In this document: one piece after another, positions 1 through 8,771 of the stretch
How positions within the stretch are numbered: position 1 is the first letter of the stretch
Layout: every line of letters starts with the position of its first letter
Assembly: GCA_015256945.1 (NCBI GenBank)
Contig: JABZLB010000011.1
Coordinates: 13,158 to 77,157, forward strand
Length of the DNA stretch: 64,000 bases
DNA from: Prevotellaceae bacterium
Lineage (GTDB): Bacteria > Bacteroidota > Bacteroidia > Bacteroidales > Bacteroidaceae
Direction of reading: 5' to 3'
Program-made: the position numbers and the translations under genes
Notes under the pieces: generated by a model
Databases searched by the model: none
Seen by the model: only the letters and a program-made list of their open reading frames with translations
Told to the model about the DNA's origin: nothing

Positions 1-46
1 ATGCGTATGACGACCGCCGTACACGCTGTTGACGGCCGTCGAACCA
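1..46. repeat. Partial copy of the 89-bp paired-palindrome repeat
   Basis: Only the right half is inside the window. It matches the second half of the copies at 14029, 21248, 44895 and 51935: a GTATGACG start, a GACGGCCGTCGAAC core and the trailing ATGA. It is much richer in G+C than the sequence around it. It lies downstream of the trxB terminator and outside any credible gene. Confidence 0.8.
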
Positions 47-146
47 TGAACATTGTTATTATATCGGCCTGCCAAATGGTTTAAACCTGTTGGCAACAAG
101 GATGTAATGCTATGGGGAAACAAGGCAAAAGCCAAATGAAAAACAA

Positions 147-177
147 AAGCCATACGGAAGTTTTCTCCGTATGGCTT
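147..177 (-). terminator. Terminator of trxB
   Basis: A perfect 12-bp stem (147-158 with 166-177) closes a 7-base loop. On the minus strand the stem is followed by a T-rich stretch. It lies 28 bases past the trxB stop, so it should end the gpx-trxB transcript. Confidence 0.8.
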
Positions 178-204
178 ATTATAAAAATGTGCAGAGGTAT
201 GTTG

Positions 205-1137
205 TTACATATCCTGTAAGTATCGTTCAGCTTCCAATGCTGCCTTGCATCCACTGCCTGCTGCAACAACTGCCTGGCGGTAAGTGGGGTCGGAACAGTC
301 GCCTGCTGCAAACACTCCGCTTACATTTGTTCGCGGCGTATCGCCCTCAACCTTGATATATCCCGTTTCGTCCATGTCGAGCTTGCCGCGGAAAAGATCG
401 GTGTTGGGCTTGTGACCGATAGCCAGGAAGAAGCCATCGATGGGCAGATTATACTGTTTTTCATCGGCCTCGCCTTTACGATATACCAGGTGTGCGCCCT
501 CAACGCCTTTCTCTCCATACAAGCCAAGTGTGTTGGTTTCGAAGAGAATCTCGATCTTTGTGTTCTCTTTTACGCGACGTTGCATAATATCTGACGCGCG
601 CAGATAAGGCTTACGCACAATCATGTACACCTTTTCGCACAGGCCTGCCAGATAACTTGCCTCCTCGCATGCGGTATCGCCACCACCCACAACAGCAACA
701 ACCTTTTTACGAAAAAAGAAGCCGTCGCACGTTGCACAGGCCGAAACGCCCTGTCCTTTATACTTTTCTTCATCGGGCAAACCGAGGTATTTTGCTGAGG
801 CTCCCGTTGCAATGATAAGGGTATCGCATGTAAGGCGGGTACCGTTGTCGATGGTAACGGTGTAGGGCTTTTGGCCAAGGTCGACGTCTGTAACAATGCC
901 ATCGCGTACGTCGGCACCGAAACGTTCGGCCTGCTGGCGCAGTTCCATCATCATCTGGTTGGCATCAACGCCGTCGGGATAGCCGGGAAAGTTCTCAACA
1001 ATGGTTGTGGTGGTAAGCTGTCCGCCTGCCTGAAGTCCGCAGTAAAGAACGGGATTCAGGTTAGCCCGCCCCGCATAGAGGGCGGCTGTATATCCTGCAG
1101 GACCGCTGCCTATGATTAAACATCGGGTGTGTTCCAT
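205..1137 (-). CDS. trxB: Thioredoxin reductase (NADPH)
   Basis: A 310-residue low-molecular-weight thioredoxin reductase. It moves electrons from NADPH through FAD and a redox disulfide to thioredoxin in the cytoplasm. Visible motifs are the FAD-binding GSGPAG (about 10-15), the redox-active CATC (Cys134 and Cys137) and the NADPH site GGGDTA (about 152-157), with the FAD-contacting AAGDC near the end. The length is normal for the family. The start lies five bases after the stop of the peroxidase gene, so the two are probably cotranscribed. A thioredoxin-dependent peroxidase next to its reductase makes functional sense. Confidence 0.96.
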   Translation of the reverse strand: MEHTRCLIIGSGPAGYTAALYAGRANLNPVLYCGLQAGGQLTTTTIVENFPGYPDGVDANQMMMELRQQAERFGADVRDGIVTDVDLGQKPYTVTIDNGTRLTCDTLIIATGASAKYLGLPDEEKYKGQGVSACATCDGFFFRKKVVAVVGGGDTACEEASYLAGLCEKVYMIVRKPYLRASDIMQRRVKENTKIEILFETNTLGLYGEKGVEGAHLVYRKGEADEKQYNLPIDGFFLAIGHKPNTDLFRGKLDMDETGYIKVEGDTPRTNVSGVFAAGDCSDPTYRQAVVAAGSGCKAALEAERYLQDM

Positions 1138-1142
1138 AAGTT

Positions 1143-1697
1143 TTATTCGGCTAAAAGCTTTTCAATGTCGGCTGCTACGTGCTCAATTTTTTCGGTTGGC
1201 TCATAGCGTTTCACAACCTGTCCCTTCTTATTGATAAGGAATTTGGTAAAGTTCCACTTGATTTCAGAACTTTCACGCCAGTTGGGATCGGCCTTGTCGA
1301 ACATGTCTACAAGGATAGGGGCAATCTTGTTACTCATATCAAAGCCTGCGAAACCTTTCTGCTCCTTGAGGAATTTGTATAATGGGTCGGCATCTTCACC
1401 ATTAACTTTGAGCTTCTTGAACTGAGAAAATTCGGTACCGTACGTCAGTTTGCAGAACTCGTGAATGGCTTCATCGGTGCCCGGTGCCTGCTGACCGAAC
1501 TGGTTACACGGGAAATCGAGAATTTCAAAACCCTGTGCATGATATTTCTTATAAAGATTTTCGAGTTCGGTATAGGTTGGAGTAAAGCCGCATTTAGTAG
1601 CTGTATTGACAATGAGAAGAACTTCGTTGGCATACTCTTTCAGTGATACATCGTTTCCTTTACGGTCTTTTACCGTAAAATCATAAACTGTTTTCAT
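1143..1697 (-). CDS. Glutathione-peroxidase-family thiol peroxidase
   Basis: A 184-residue protein of the GPx family. The peroxidatic residue is Cys36 in KCGFT, where animal enzymes have selenocysteine. The family motifs FPCNQFGQQ (about 62-70) and WNFTKFL are present, giving the Cys/Gln/Trp active site. Cys82 in a helix after the second motif fits the resolving Cys of thioredoxin-dependent members, so thioredoxin rather than glutathione is the likely reductant; that is inference, supported by trxB directly downstream. No signal peptide is seen, so it should act in the cytoplasm on hydrogen peroxide and lipid peroxides. Confidence 0.92.
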   Translation of the reverse strand: MKTVYDFTVKDRKGNDVSLKEYANEVLLIVNTATKCGFTPTYTELENLYKKYHAQGFEILDFPCNQFGQQAPGTDEAIHEFCKLTYGTEFSQFKKLKVNGEDADPLYKFLKEQKGFAGFDMSNKIAPILVDMFDKADPNWRESSEIKWNFTKFLINKKGQVVKRYEPTEKIEHVAADIEKLLAE

Positions 1698-1742
1698 GTT
1701 TGATATCTATTTTATCGAGTTAATATTAAATTGTAACTTTTG

Positions 1743-1750
1743 CAAAAATA
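1743..1750 (-). promoter_or_regulatory. -7 promoter element of the gpx-trxB operon
   Basis: The minus strand reads TATTTTTG, an exact match to the Bacteroidetes -7 consensus TAnnTTTG, about 45 bases upstream of the peroxidase ATG. A clear -33 TTG was not found. Confidence 0.55.
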
Positions 1751-1863
1751 CGAAAAAAAGGTCCCGAGGTACGCATGTAGATGTTGCTTTTTAAGGCTTT
1801 TAATGTTATTTAGGGATTTCCTCCTTGTCAATAGGGGAAAACCAAAAAGGAATAGGAATTTTA

Positions 1864-1896
1864 CGTTGTCTTTATCTGATAAACGCCGTATATTTG
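1864..1896 (+). promoter_or_regulatory. Promoter of the 1935 lipoprotein gene
   Basis: TATATTTG at 1889-1896 fits the -7 element. GTTG at 1864-1867 is a -33 element 21 bases upstream. The predicted start of transcription falls before the ATG at 1935 and inside the longer open frame, which supports the shorter start. Confidence 0.6.
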
Positions 1897-1934
1897 CACC
1901 AGAATTAAACAAAAACGATATAAAACGCGAAGTT

Positions 1935-2657
1935 ATGAGAACAATAAAAACTTTTATAGCTGCTGGTTTACTATTGGCTGTGCCCGTTATTTTCTCGAGT
2001 TGTTATAACGATCCCTGGGACGATGGTGACCCCTGGTATGGTACTGACGAGCCGTGGTGGTATGGGTATGACCGCGACAACAATTATAATTGGAACGATT
2101 ATAACTATAATAACGGTGGACAAAGCTCGGGACAAACCCTCCTTAACGAGGCTGAGATGCTGGCTGGCGAATGGGACGGAACAATGGTTTACACCAATGG
2201 TGATACTGGAAATAAGGTCCGTTTCAATACCAATATGACATTTTCGCGTAATGGCAGTAACGCTATTAAGGGTACAGGAACGGAGATAGATTACCTTACT
2301 GACGCACAAGGAAACGTAACTCAGCAAAACCAGCCATTGAAATTTAACTGGTATATTGACGAGCGTACGGGGGATATTCATGTGAAATACCTCACCCAGA
2401 ATGCAACAACATTTGTAATGGACAGGAGCGCAAGCACGCACGGTTTTTATCTTGACGTGCAGAACGGTATGTTTAACGGCTATATGATAGGGACAAACAA
2501 CCCTGATATGATTCAGTTTGAGCTGCGCAGGGTTACAAATAATAACGCAAAGGCTGCACCTTTTGCACAAGTAGCAAAGAAGCCGGTTATTGTTGTCGGC
2601 GAGAATATCATCGAAAAGGTGAGAGGTGGAAGCTGGAATTTACCAACACGAAGATAA
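1935..2657 (+). CDS. Lipoprotein with Trp/Tyr/Asp/Asn-rich N-terminal segment
   Basis: A 240-residue predicted lipoprotein. The start at 1935 gives a clean SPII signal with the lipobox FSSC (Cys23); the open frame runs 65 codons further upstream but crosses the predicted promoter. Residues 24-60 are very rich in Trp, Tyr, Asp and Asn, with repeated DPW and YNY-type words. The rest (about 75-200) alternates strands around GEWDGTM and NMTFSRNG, reminiscent of lipocalin-like Bacteroidetes lipoproteins. I do not recognise a specific family. It is probably surface or periplasmic and monocistronic, with a terminator directly after it. Confidence 0.85.
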   Translation: MRTIKTFIAAGLLLAVPVIFSSCYNDPWDDGDPWYGTDEPWWYGYDRDNNYNWNDYNYNNGGQSSGQTLLNEAEMLAGEWDGTMVYTNGDTGNKVRFNTNMTFSRNGSNAIKGTGTEIDYLTDAQGNVTQQNQPLKFNWYIDERTGDIHVKYLTQNATTFVMDRSASTHGFYLDVQNGMFNGYMIGTNNPDMIQFELRRVTNNNAKAAPFAQVAKKPVIVVGENIIEKVRGGSWNLPTRR

Positions 2658-2711
2658 GGTAAGAGAAGTCTGTCGGCCTTAAATGACAGACAAGTAATTT
2701 AGGATAACGAA

Positions 2712-2750
2712 GAAAGGTAAGGCGTCATCGGATGCCTTACCTTTTCTTTT
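2712..2750. terminator. Bidirectional terminator
   Basis: An 11-bp perfect stem (2713-2723 with 2734-2744) is followed by a T-rich run on the plus strand and preceded by an A-rich stretch. It sits between the convergent genes ending at 2657 and 2762. Confidence 0.75.
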
Positions 2751-2761
2751 GTTTGGGGAAT

Positions 2762-3745
2762 TTATCGTAATCCCCATGCCATGGGGTCGCACTGGGTTTC
2801 CATTTTTGCCTCATCAGCATTGGGAACATTGCAGAAAAAGTCGACTCCTGTACGCTTTTCCAGTTGGTCAATGGATATGGCGAACTGGGCTAAATTGCCT
2901 TCATTGCTGTTGCGATAAGCGAACTGGTCAATCCATAACGCAATAGCGTAATACTTTCCACGTGTGCGGTAGAACATGGCTGTGTAAAAATAGCGTGGAA
3001 TTACCAGCCCGTTTTCTAACTTATGATATACAAGATTATAGCCGTTATAAGTGCCGTTATCGATTGTTCCGCCCTTAACAACGTACAGCGTATCGCAATA
3101 TCGTGACGCTGCTGTTCGCACGGCTTTTTCGATATTGGCCCAGACACCACTGTTAAACGGACCGAACATGGGGGTCATATTGCTCATATAGAATGTCTGG
3201 TATTGCGATTCGCTGTCGCAACGGCGGTCGGCAGACGGGCATAAATGGCCGTGATCGTAGCTCCCATTGTCGTTAGTGAACCAGTCATAATCCCATTGAA
3301 GAGAGCTGGGTATGAGCGGATCGAAGGGATATTGCACTTCGCCTCGGTTGCGGTCGGCTGTATAACGCGGAACATGATTGCGCATAAGGCTGGATGTTAA
3401 AATATAAGCGCTCCAGCGCGGGCCCTTCTGTACGTCGTCCCATTCAGTCATATAATTAATGCCATAACTGGCTACTTTATGAATCAACACACGCGAAGTG
3501 CTGCCGTGTAACGCCGGAACTTCCAGACGTCCATATTCAGGAAAGCTCGTGATAGGGTTGGAATTGTCGTGCTTTGTGTCATCGGTGAAGCCGGCATTCT
3601 CATTAGAAGTGTTTCCTCCTGTGTTGGAATTGCCGTTGTTTACTGTATTGGAGGGATGAGTTCCTGATGATGAAGAATCGTCCCCCGAGGAGCAGGCCGA
3701 GAGCGATAAGGCAATAACGACGAATAAAAAATATAATTTTCTCAT
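2762..3745 (-). CDS. DNA/RNA non-specific endonuclease, lipoprotein (NUC1 type)
   Basis: A 327-residue nuclease of the beta-beta-alpha-metal (His-Me finger) superfamily. The start at 3745 gives an SPII signal with lipobox SLSAC (Cys18), followed by a long Ser/Asn/Gly-rich linker (19-60). The active-site motif is DHGHLCPSADR (about 164-174), matching the canonical DRGH with one change, so His167 is the likely general base. NMTPM (189-193) and FNSGVWANIE (about 197-206) supply the metal-binding Asn and helix Glu. It should cut DNA and RNA outside the cytoplasm. The open frame continues 27 codons upstream, but that extension has no usable signal. It closes the putative nucleic-acid locus. Confidence 0.88.
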   Translation of the reverse strand: MRKLYFLFVVIALSLSACSSGDDSSSSGTHPSNTVNNGNSNTGGNTSNENAGFTDDTKHDNSNPITSFPEYGRLEVPALHGSTSRVLIHKVASYGINYMTEWDDVQKGPRWSAYILTSSLMRNHVPRYTADRNRGEVQYPFDPLIPSSLQWDYDWFTNDNGSYDHGHLCPSADRRCDSESQYQTFYMSNMTPMFGPFNSGVWANIEKAVRTAASRYCDTLYVVKGGTIDNGTYNGYNLVYHKLENGLVIPRYFYTAMFYRTRGKYYAIALWIDQFAYRNSNEGNLAQFAISIDQLEKRTGVDFFCNVPNADEAKMETQCDPMAWGLR

Positions 3746-3802
3746 TGTATTCGTACTTTCCTGATACAATAACATCAGGATAAAGACAGGTGAAAAAAGC
3801 AG

Positions 3803-3844
3803 AAGTGCGATGGAACGCATATGCAACTACGTTCTACCGCACTT
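3803..3844 (-). terminator. Terminator after the L31 gene
   Basis: A 15-bp stem with one mismatch (3803-3817 with 3830-3844) is followed on the minus strand by a T6 run. It separates the L31 gene from the nuclease gene, so the nuclease probably has its own promoter. Confidence 0.7.
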
Positions 3845-3882
3845 CAGTAAGTTCCTTATAATATATGTAAGAAGGTATCTGT

Positions 3883-4134
3883 TTACTTATTCAGTTTACC
3901 GTAACGGTTCATGAATCGGTCAACGCGACCAGCAGTATCGACAAGCTTACTCTTACCCGTGTAGAAAGGATGAGAGGTGCTTGAGATTTCGACTTTTACC
4001 AGAGGATAAGACTCTCCTTCAAATTCCACCGTATCAGATGTCTTGCAAGTAGACTTTGTAAGGAACATATCGCCGTTGGACATATCCTTAAATACGACGG
4101 GACGATAGTTTTCTGGATGAATACCTTTTTTCAT
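3883..4134 (-). CDS. rpmE2: 50S ribosomal protein L31, type B
   Basis: An 83-residue ribosomal protein L31. It begins MKKGIHPENYRPVVF and contains SSTSHPFYTGKSKLVDTAGR, the conserved L31 block. It lacks the zinc-binding cysteines of the type A protein, so it is the zinc-independent form, which in this phylum is usually the main copy. It has its own promoter and terminator and interrupts a set of secreted nuclease and receptor genes, so it looks like an independent insert rather than part of that pathway. Confidence 0.95.
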   Translation of the reverse strand: MKKGIHPENYRPVVFKDMSNGDMFLTKSTCKTSDTVEFEGESYPLVKVEISSTSHPFYTGKSKLVDTAGRVDRFMNRYGKLNK

Positions 4135-4186
4135 TTTATTCTTGTTTTTAATAATAATAATCTATGCTATAAATAATTAGCGGGTG

Positions 4187-4194
4187 CAAAATTA
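4187..4194 (-). promoter_or_regulatory. -7 promoter element of the L31 gene
   Basis: The minus strand reads TAATTTTG, matching TAnnTTTG, about 50 bases before the L31 start codon. The 5' leader would be near 46 bases. Confidence 0.5.
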
Positions 4195-4267
4195 CGAAGA
4201 ATTATGCAACCCGCCAAATGTTTTATATAGTTTTTAAGCCTTATAACGGCTATATTCAATATTGTAA

Positions 4268-5221
4268 TTACTGTGCGTAAGTGATGGTTATCTTCTTAAC
4301 ACGCAATTGAACACCGCCACCGGTAGAACCTGTAAACACGTTTGTATAAACAGCATCGTTACCGCTGAAGGTAACAGTAGCTGTGGTATTACCTACATAA
4401 TCAGTTCCGTTATAAGAATCGCAGTCGAAGGTTACCTTTGCAATTTTGGCTTTACCGTTGATGGTTATCTTACAGTTGGCATAGGTACGTATTCCACTGG
4501 TAAGTGAAGAGAAGATAGGTTTGTGCGTATTGCCATTGCTGTCGAAGGTTGCAGTGGCACCGTCGGGGAATGTAATGGTTGTTACTTCAGCATTGTTGGC
4601 AAGTCCGAGTGTATTGAGATCAACACTTGTCGTTGTAGTACCCGCAGTAGCATTGCTGTTAGTAAGTGTAACTGTTGTTCCAGAAATATTCAATCCTTGT
4701 GAAGGTGTGGCTGGCGTTGACGGTGTAGAGGCACCACTTGTTTGTCCATTTTGTGAAACAATATAGTTACCCTGCTTGACCTCTTGTGTTGTACCGAACA
4801 AGGTTAGCTCGCCATAAATGACAACCTCGTCGCCAACCTTTATGGCGTCAGATGATGTAAAGTGCTGATTTCCCAAGGCGTAGCCACGGTATATTTTGAG
4901 CTGAACGGAGTTCCCTTTCTTATCAGCGATAGAGTAAGTAGCATTACCATAGCTACCGGTATCGATGTTATCAATTTGGTTTATTACTCCTTTGATATAC
5001 ACCTTATTGGATGTATAGGTACCGTTGCTGATGAGATCGAGAGCTGCAGCCACGTTATAGGCGGTAGCAACAGACGCACCATCTCCTTGGGGAGCAACGT
5101 TTTCGTTGGTTGATTCAGAAGGTTTATAAGTAAAATGATAAGGTTCTGGTACATCTTCACAGCTGGTGAAGGACAGAACCGCCATAGCCATCATGATGGC
5201 TGCTTGATAAAATCTTTTCAT
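4268..5221 (-). CDS. OB-fold-like surface lipoprotein
   Basis: A 317-residue lipoprotein with lipobox SFTSC (Cys21). Residues about 50-165 (NVAAALDLISNG, VYIKGVINQID, VGDEVVIYGELTLF) look like the OB-fold domains found in Bacteroidetes secreted proteins. The second half is Thr/Asn/Gly-rich and strand-forming, perhaps a second beta domain that displays or binds ligand. It follows the DUF5689 lipoprotein gene by 35 bases and belongs to the receptor operon. OB folds often bind nucleic acid or oligosaccharide; with two nucleases nearby I infer nucleic-acid binding. The exact family is unconfirmed. Confidence 0.8.
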   Translation of the reverse strand: MKRFYQAAIMMAMAVLSFTSCEDVPEPYHFTYKPSESTNENVAPQGDGASVATAYNVAAALDLISNGTYTSNKVYIKGVINQIDNIDTGSYGNATYSIADKKGNSVQLKIYRGYALGNQHFTSSDAIKVGDEVVIYGELTLFGTTQEVKQGNYIVSQNGQTSGASTPSTPATPSQGLNISGTTVTLTNSNATAGTTTTSVDLNTLGLANNAEVTTITFPDGATATFDSNGNTHKPIFSSLTSGIRTYANCKITINGKAKIAKVTFDCDSYNGTDYVGNTTATVTFSGNDAVYTNVFTGSTGGGVQLRVKKITITYAQ

Positions 5222-5256
5222 TGTTATCTTTATTTTTTATTTGTCTGGAGTTTATT

Positions 5257-6138
5257 TTAGTGAACTTCTTCTACGTCGTTAATATTGCGAATAATCAATT
5301 CCCAGGTATTGTTATACCTAATCATGATTCCCGTTACATTTACTGTACCCGTAGGTAATGGGTTACCGGCAAAGCTTGCATATTGACTGTTGTAGAGATA
5401 AATGGAATTACCATATTGCGTAAAGTATACCGAGCCTTTATTGCTTGCATCATAATACTTTTTCTTTCCGTCAGCACCCCTGAATGTTACATTCTTTATA
5501 GTAACGAGCTTACCACCATAAAGCAGACCGTTAGAAGCTGCCGACCATGTGCTGTTATACTCAATGGGCTGAACACTTTTGCCTGATGCAATAATCTTAT
5601 AATGCTGATTCCAGAGGTGTAAGCTCATGCGACTGACGAAAGAAACCTGTGTAGTATCTCCCGTATTTGTTTTATAGTTCTGGAAGTAGGGCGTTCCAAT
5701 GGTAGCTTGTTTGCCTTTGTCACTTCCCACACTGAGGCCGCGGAGGTTAATTAACAATTCTGTTCCAACAGGGAATTTGCCACGAAGACCGCCTTCGCCA
5801 ATCGCAATAATGATAGCTCCAGTACCATCATCCACAGATATTTTGTTGTAGAGGTTACCAGAAATATCGTTACCCGTAACAACTCCCTTTATCTGAAGGT
5901 CTTTGTCTATAAGTTTATAAGGAGTGCCATTACGATAGTCGGTATTGATTTGTGCAGAATAATTCTGCTTAAGCTGTGCAATACTTATCACATTAGTCTC
6001 CTGAAGATACTTGTTGCCAAGGCCTATTTCTCCGGCCGTTTTTTCTGGCTCGTCCCATCCGCTGTTCATACATGATGCCATGATACCGCAGACGAGGCCC
6101 ATCATCAAGATGTATTTAAGAGTTTTCATATGTAGCAA
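5257..6138 (-). CDS. DUF5689 domain lipoprotein
   Basis: A 293-residue protein; starting at the internal ATG (6129) gives an SPII signal with lipobox IMASC. Residues about 45-150 (SIAQLKQNY, IKGVVTGNDISGNLYNKI, VDDGTGAIIIAI) match the DUF5689 pattern, a strand-rich OB-like module found with TonB receptors and secreted nucleases in Bacteroidetes. A second strand-rich region follows. The start lies two bases after the receptor stop, so the two are cotranscribed. It probably acts as the outer-face ligand-binding partner of that receptor; this role is inferred from context. Confidence 0.85.
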   Translation of the reverse strand: MLHMKTLKYILMMGLVCGIMASCMNSGWDEPEKTAGEIGLGNKYLQETNVISIAQLKQNYSAQINTDYRNGTPYKLIDKDLQIKGVVTGNDISGNLYNKISVDDGTGAIIIAIGEGGLRGKFPVGTELLINLRGLSVGSDKGKQATIGTPYFQNYKTNTGDTTQVSFVSRMSLHLWNQHYKIIASGKSVQPIEYNSTWSAASNGLLYGGKLVTIKNVTFRGADGKKKYYDASNKGSVYFTQYGNSIYLYNSQYASFAGNPLPTGTVNVTGIMIRYNNTWELIIRNINDVEEVH

Positions 6139-6140
6139 TT

Positions 6141-8618
6141 TTAAAATTTATAGGAAACCTGGAACATTCCGTTTGTACCGAAAGCGTAATACTTTTTGGG
6201 GTTTTTCGAGAAACGATACACGCGTGTGTTACCAGTAGATGTACGATCAGAGCGGCTCTGTTCGTAGCCACCAGTTACAATTCTGCGGTTATTGAGAATG
6301 TTTGTAATCATGAAATTGAAATTCAAACTACCGTGTTTAAGATAGATACTCTTGCCAATTGAACCGTCAAACATCCATCCTCCATTGCCCGTCGCCTGAG
6401 CAGGAGCATTATTTTCATTCCCAATGACACTCTTATACCTATAATAAGGTGAATAGCTCAGGTAAATACGGTCGTACCAATTGCCGTTTAAATCAATGAA
6501 CCAGCCGCCTTTATGGTAACTCAATGCAATGGAAGTGGCTGTCAATGGTGTGCCGTCTTCGCGCATTCCCTTAACAAAAGCCTCATCGGGTGCACTGTAA
6601 ACACCTTCGGTTGAGTTCAGATAAATTACGTTTGCACTACTGATATTCTTAGCTTCACTGATGGTTCCAAGAAGCTTTAAGTCCAGAAAAGAGGCAAGTT
6701 TAAATTTAAGTGCTCCTTCAATACCGTAAGATTCTTTCCTTAATCCAGAAAGTGAGTTGTATGAAAAACTGTTAATGTCGTCGAAGTAGAAGCAATTCCA
6801 TTCGGTAACATTCGACATATAGTTATAGTAAGCATTTATATTTGCATGGAGCCAGCTGTTGAGAAACTGGTAGCCTACTTCTGAAGAGAACAGACGTTCG
6901 TTATGTAAATTCATAACAAAATCATTGTTTACTTCAGGAGCATAAAAGGCGGTAGATGCTGACGGTGCGTGCATATCATATCCCATGCCAAGGGTAAGGG
7001 TATTGCCTCCACCTAAGTTAAAGTCGCCACTGGCTTTGAAACCTCCTTCAAGAAATTTGGCAGTCTTACTTTTTCCATATGAGTTATCGGCAAAAAGACC
7101 ATTGCGCATTTTACCGTCGCGTTGCATGGCCTGTCCACCTAAACGTGCAGAAACCGAGTAGTGAACGATGCCGAAGTCTTCAGTATAGCTTGTCCAGACC
7201 TGAGCTTTATTCACAAGAATATGGTAGTCGTAGCCAAAACGGTCACCTTTTTTCACTGTACCATTGGCCTGATTCAAGTCGTATTGCAGACGGTCAGAGC
7301 CAGCAGGATATGTGCCTAAGGCATAGGTGTTAATGTTATGAAAGGAAGATGCTCCCAGCAAATCTTCCATGGTTTGGAAATGATTGTTGTCATTATGGGC
7401 AACAAAGAAACCATTGTTCCAAACACTTTTCTCTGTAATGTGTGATGTTAATGTTGACGAAAGGGTGAGATTAAAGGCGTTCGAGTTGCGGGCTTGTATG
7501 TAATACATGGCATCAGCACCTTGTGAAGCCGCCTGCCTGTTGGCATAAATAAGCTGATCAAAGCTTATTTGACGTGCAGCCATACTTCCCATAAAGTAGT
7601 TTCGTGCTGTCAGAAAATCCTGATAACCCTGCTCTGTATTGTAGTCGTTACCCCAGACATCGTAATAGCTCGATGGCAAGCGCTTCCAATAATCAGGCTG
7701 TGGATTGTCACCACCATTGTAGTTTAGTTTGGTGCTTTTGTACATTCCATATTTACCAAAAAGCGATGTAACGAGTTTGTTATTGTCGTTCATCTTCCAG
7801 TCCCATGTAAAAATGGCTGATGGTGTAAAGTCACGAATAACGCGGCTATTGCGTATTTTCCCGTTCTGATAGCCCCAATACGGATTGTATTGATAGTCGT
7901 TTGCGAGCCAGTACATTTCGTCGGTTGATGCTCCTTGTGATGCGCGTTCAGTAGGATTTCCCCAGGTTGACAATGCCAAAGAGTGATTTCCGAGTAGCTT
8001 TTGCACTGCAAAGAAATAGGAAAGAGAATTATAAAAGGTTCCTTTTACATAGCCACGGTTTGCCCAACGATAAGTAATGTTGGCAGAGTAGGCCCAGCCT
8101 TTATCATTTAAACCGCTGTTATAGGTATACATTCCTCGTAGCGTGTAGTTGCGATTAGCTGCTGCAAGCGAGAATCTTTGGCCGGAAGCCATGTCGGCTG
8201 ACCTGAAATCGTAGTTGTTACTACCGCCTAAAGCAGTATAGGCAAAATTGTTACCCTCAAAAGGAAGTGACGATTCTAAGTTGCGAGTTTGTTGATTAAG
8301 CCCCCCAATCATGGAATAACGAAATTGCCCTGATTCCATATCATTAACAGGAGCACCATTAATATAAATTTCATTATACTTCTGATTCAGTGCACGATAA
8401 CGGAATCGCATGGGTGAGAAAAGGAAACCAACCTCTGCCGCGTAGGCATTAGAGTTAGAATTAATTATGGATACATTTCGTTCCATATTTTCGTCTTCTC
8501 CCAGCTGTGCTTCTGTAAACGTAAAAGCAGTCTCCCCAACACTTGTTGAATCTTCTTGTGCAAATGTTAGCGGAGCATAGCTTAAGGCTAAAAGAGCCAC
8601 GACAAGCTTTTTCTGCAT
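6141..8618 (-). CDS. TonB-dependent-receptor-like outer-membrane protein
   Basis: An 825-residue outer-membrane protein. The start at 8618 gives a signal peptide ending TFA|QED; the open frame extends 14 codons further, but the promoter lies in that extension. The N-terminal part has a plug-like segment (EIYINGAPVNDMESG) and no carboxypeptidase-like regulatory domain. The rest is a long series of amphipathic strands ending in FQVSYKF, with the terminal aromatic residue needed for barrel assembly. It heads an operon with DUF5689 and OB-fold-like lipoproteins and probably moves a substrate across the outer membrane. No TonB box can be named with confidence. Confidence 0.85.
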   Translation of the reverse strand: MQKKLVVALLALSYAPLTFAQEDSTSVGETAFTFTEAQLGEDENMERNVSIINSNSNAYAAEVGFLFSPMRFRYRALNQKYNEIYINGAPVNDMESGQFRYSMIGGLNQQTRNLESSLPFEGNNFAYTALGGSNNYDFRSADMASGQRFSLAAANRNYTLRGMYTYNSGLNDKGWAYSANITYRWANRGYVKGTFYNSLSYFFAVQKLLGNHSLALSTWGNPTERASQGASTDEMYWLANDYQYNPYWGYQNGKIRNSRVIRDFTPSAIFTWDWKMNDNNKLVTSLFGKYGMYKSTKLNYNGGDNPQPDYWKRLPSSYYDVWGNDYNTEQGYQDFLTARNYFMGSMAARQISFDQLIYANRQAASQGADAMYYIQARNSNAFNLTLSSTLTSHITEKSVWNNGFFVAHNDNNHFQTMEDLLGASSFHNINTYALGTYPAGSDRLQYDLNQANGTVKKGDRFGYDYHILVNKAQVWTSYTEDFGIVHYSVSARLGGQAMQRDGKMRNGLFADNSYGKSKTAKFLEGGFKASGDFNLGGGNTLTLGMGYDMHAPSASTAFYAPEVNNDFVMNLHNERLFSSEVGYQFLNSWLHANINAYYNYMSNVTEWNCFYFDDINSFSYNSLSGLRKESYGIEGALKFKLASFLDLKLLGTISEAKNISSANVIYLNSTEGVYSAPDEAFVKGMREDGTPLTATSIALSYHKGGWFIDLNGNWYDRIYLSYSPYYRYKSVIGNENNAPAQATGNGGWMFDGSIGKSIYLKHGSLNFNFMITNILNNRRIVTGGYEQSRSDRTSTGNTRVYRFSKNPKKYYAFGTNGMFQVSYKF

Positions 8619-8657
8619 AATTAAATAGATTTTGAATAAAATATGTAATTGATGATG

Positions 8658-8665
8658 CAAAGATA
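8658..8665 (-). promoter_or_regulatory. -7 promoter element of the receptor operon
   Basis: The minus strand reads TATCTTTG, matching TAnnTTTG, about 40 bases before the ATG at 8618. This rules against the longer open frame starting at 8660. No good -33 element is visible. Confidence 0.55.
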
Positions 8666-8771
8666 CTTAATTTAATCTTAATGATATGGACATATTTTAT
8701 TAATTTTTGTATGGCGTGTATCAATTGTTTCAATATTAATTACGATATTTGCAAAAAATAAACGTAGCACA

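Noticed and set aside
1971..2570. 199-codon open frame on the minus strand
   Set aside because: It is fully antisense to the lipoprotein gene at 1935-2657, which has a promoter, lipobox and terminator; the antisense translation is hydrophobic and shows no family pattern.
3883..4134. L31 as a member of the nuclease/receptor operon
   Set aside because: It has its own -7 element and a terminator; its position there looks incidental.
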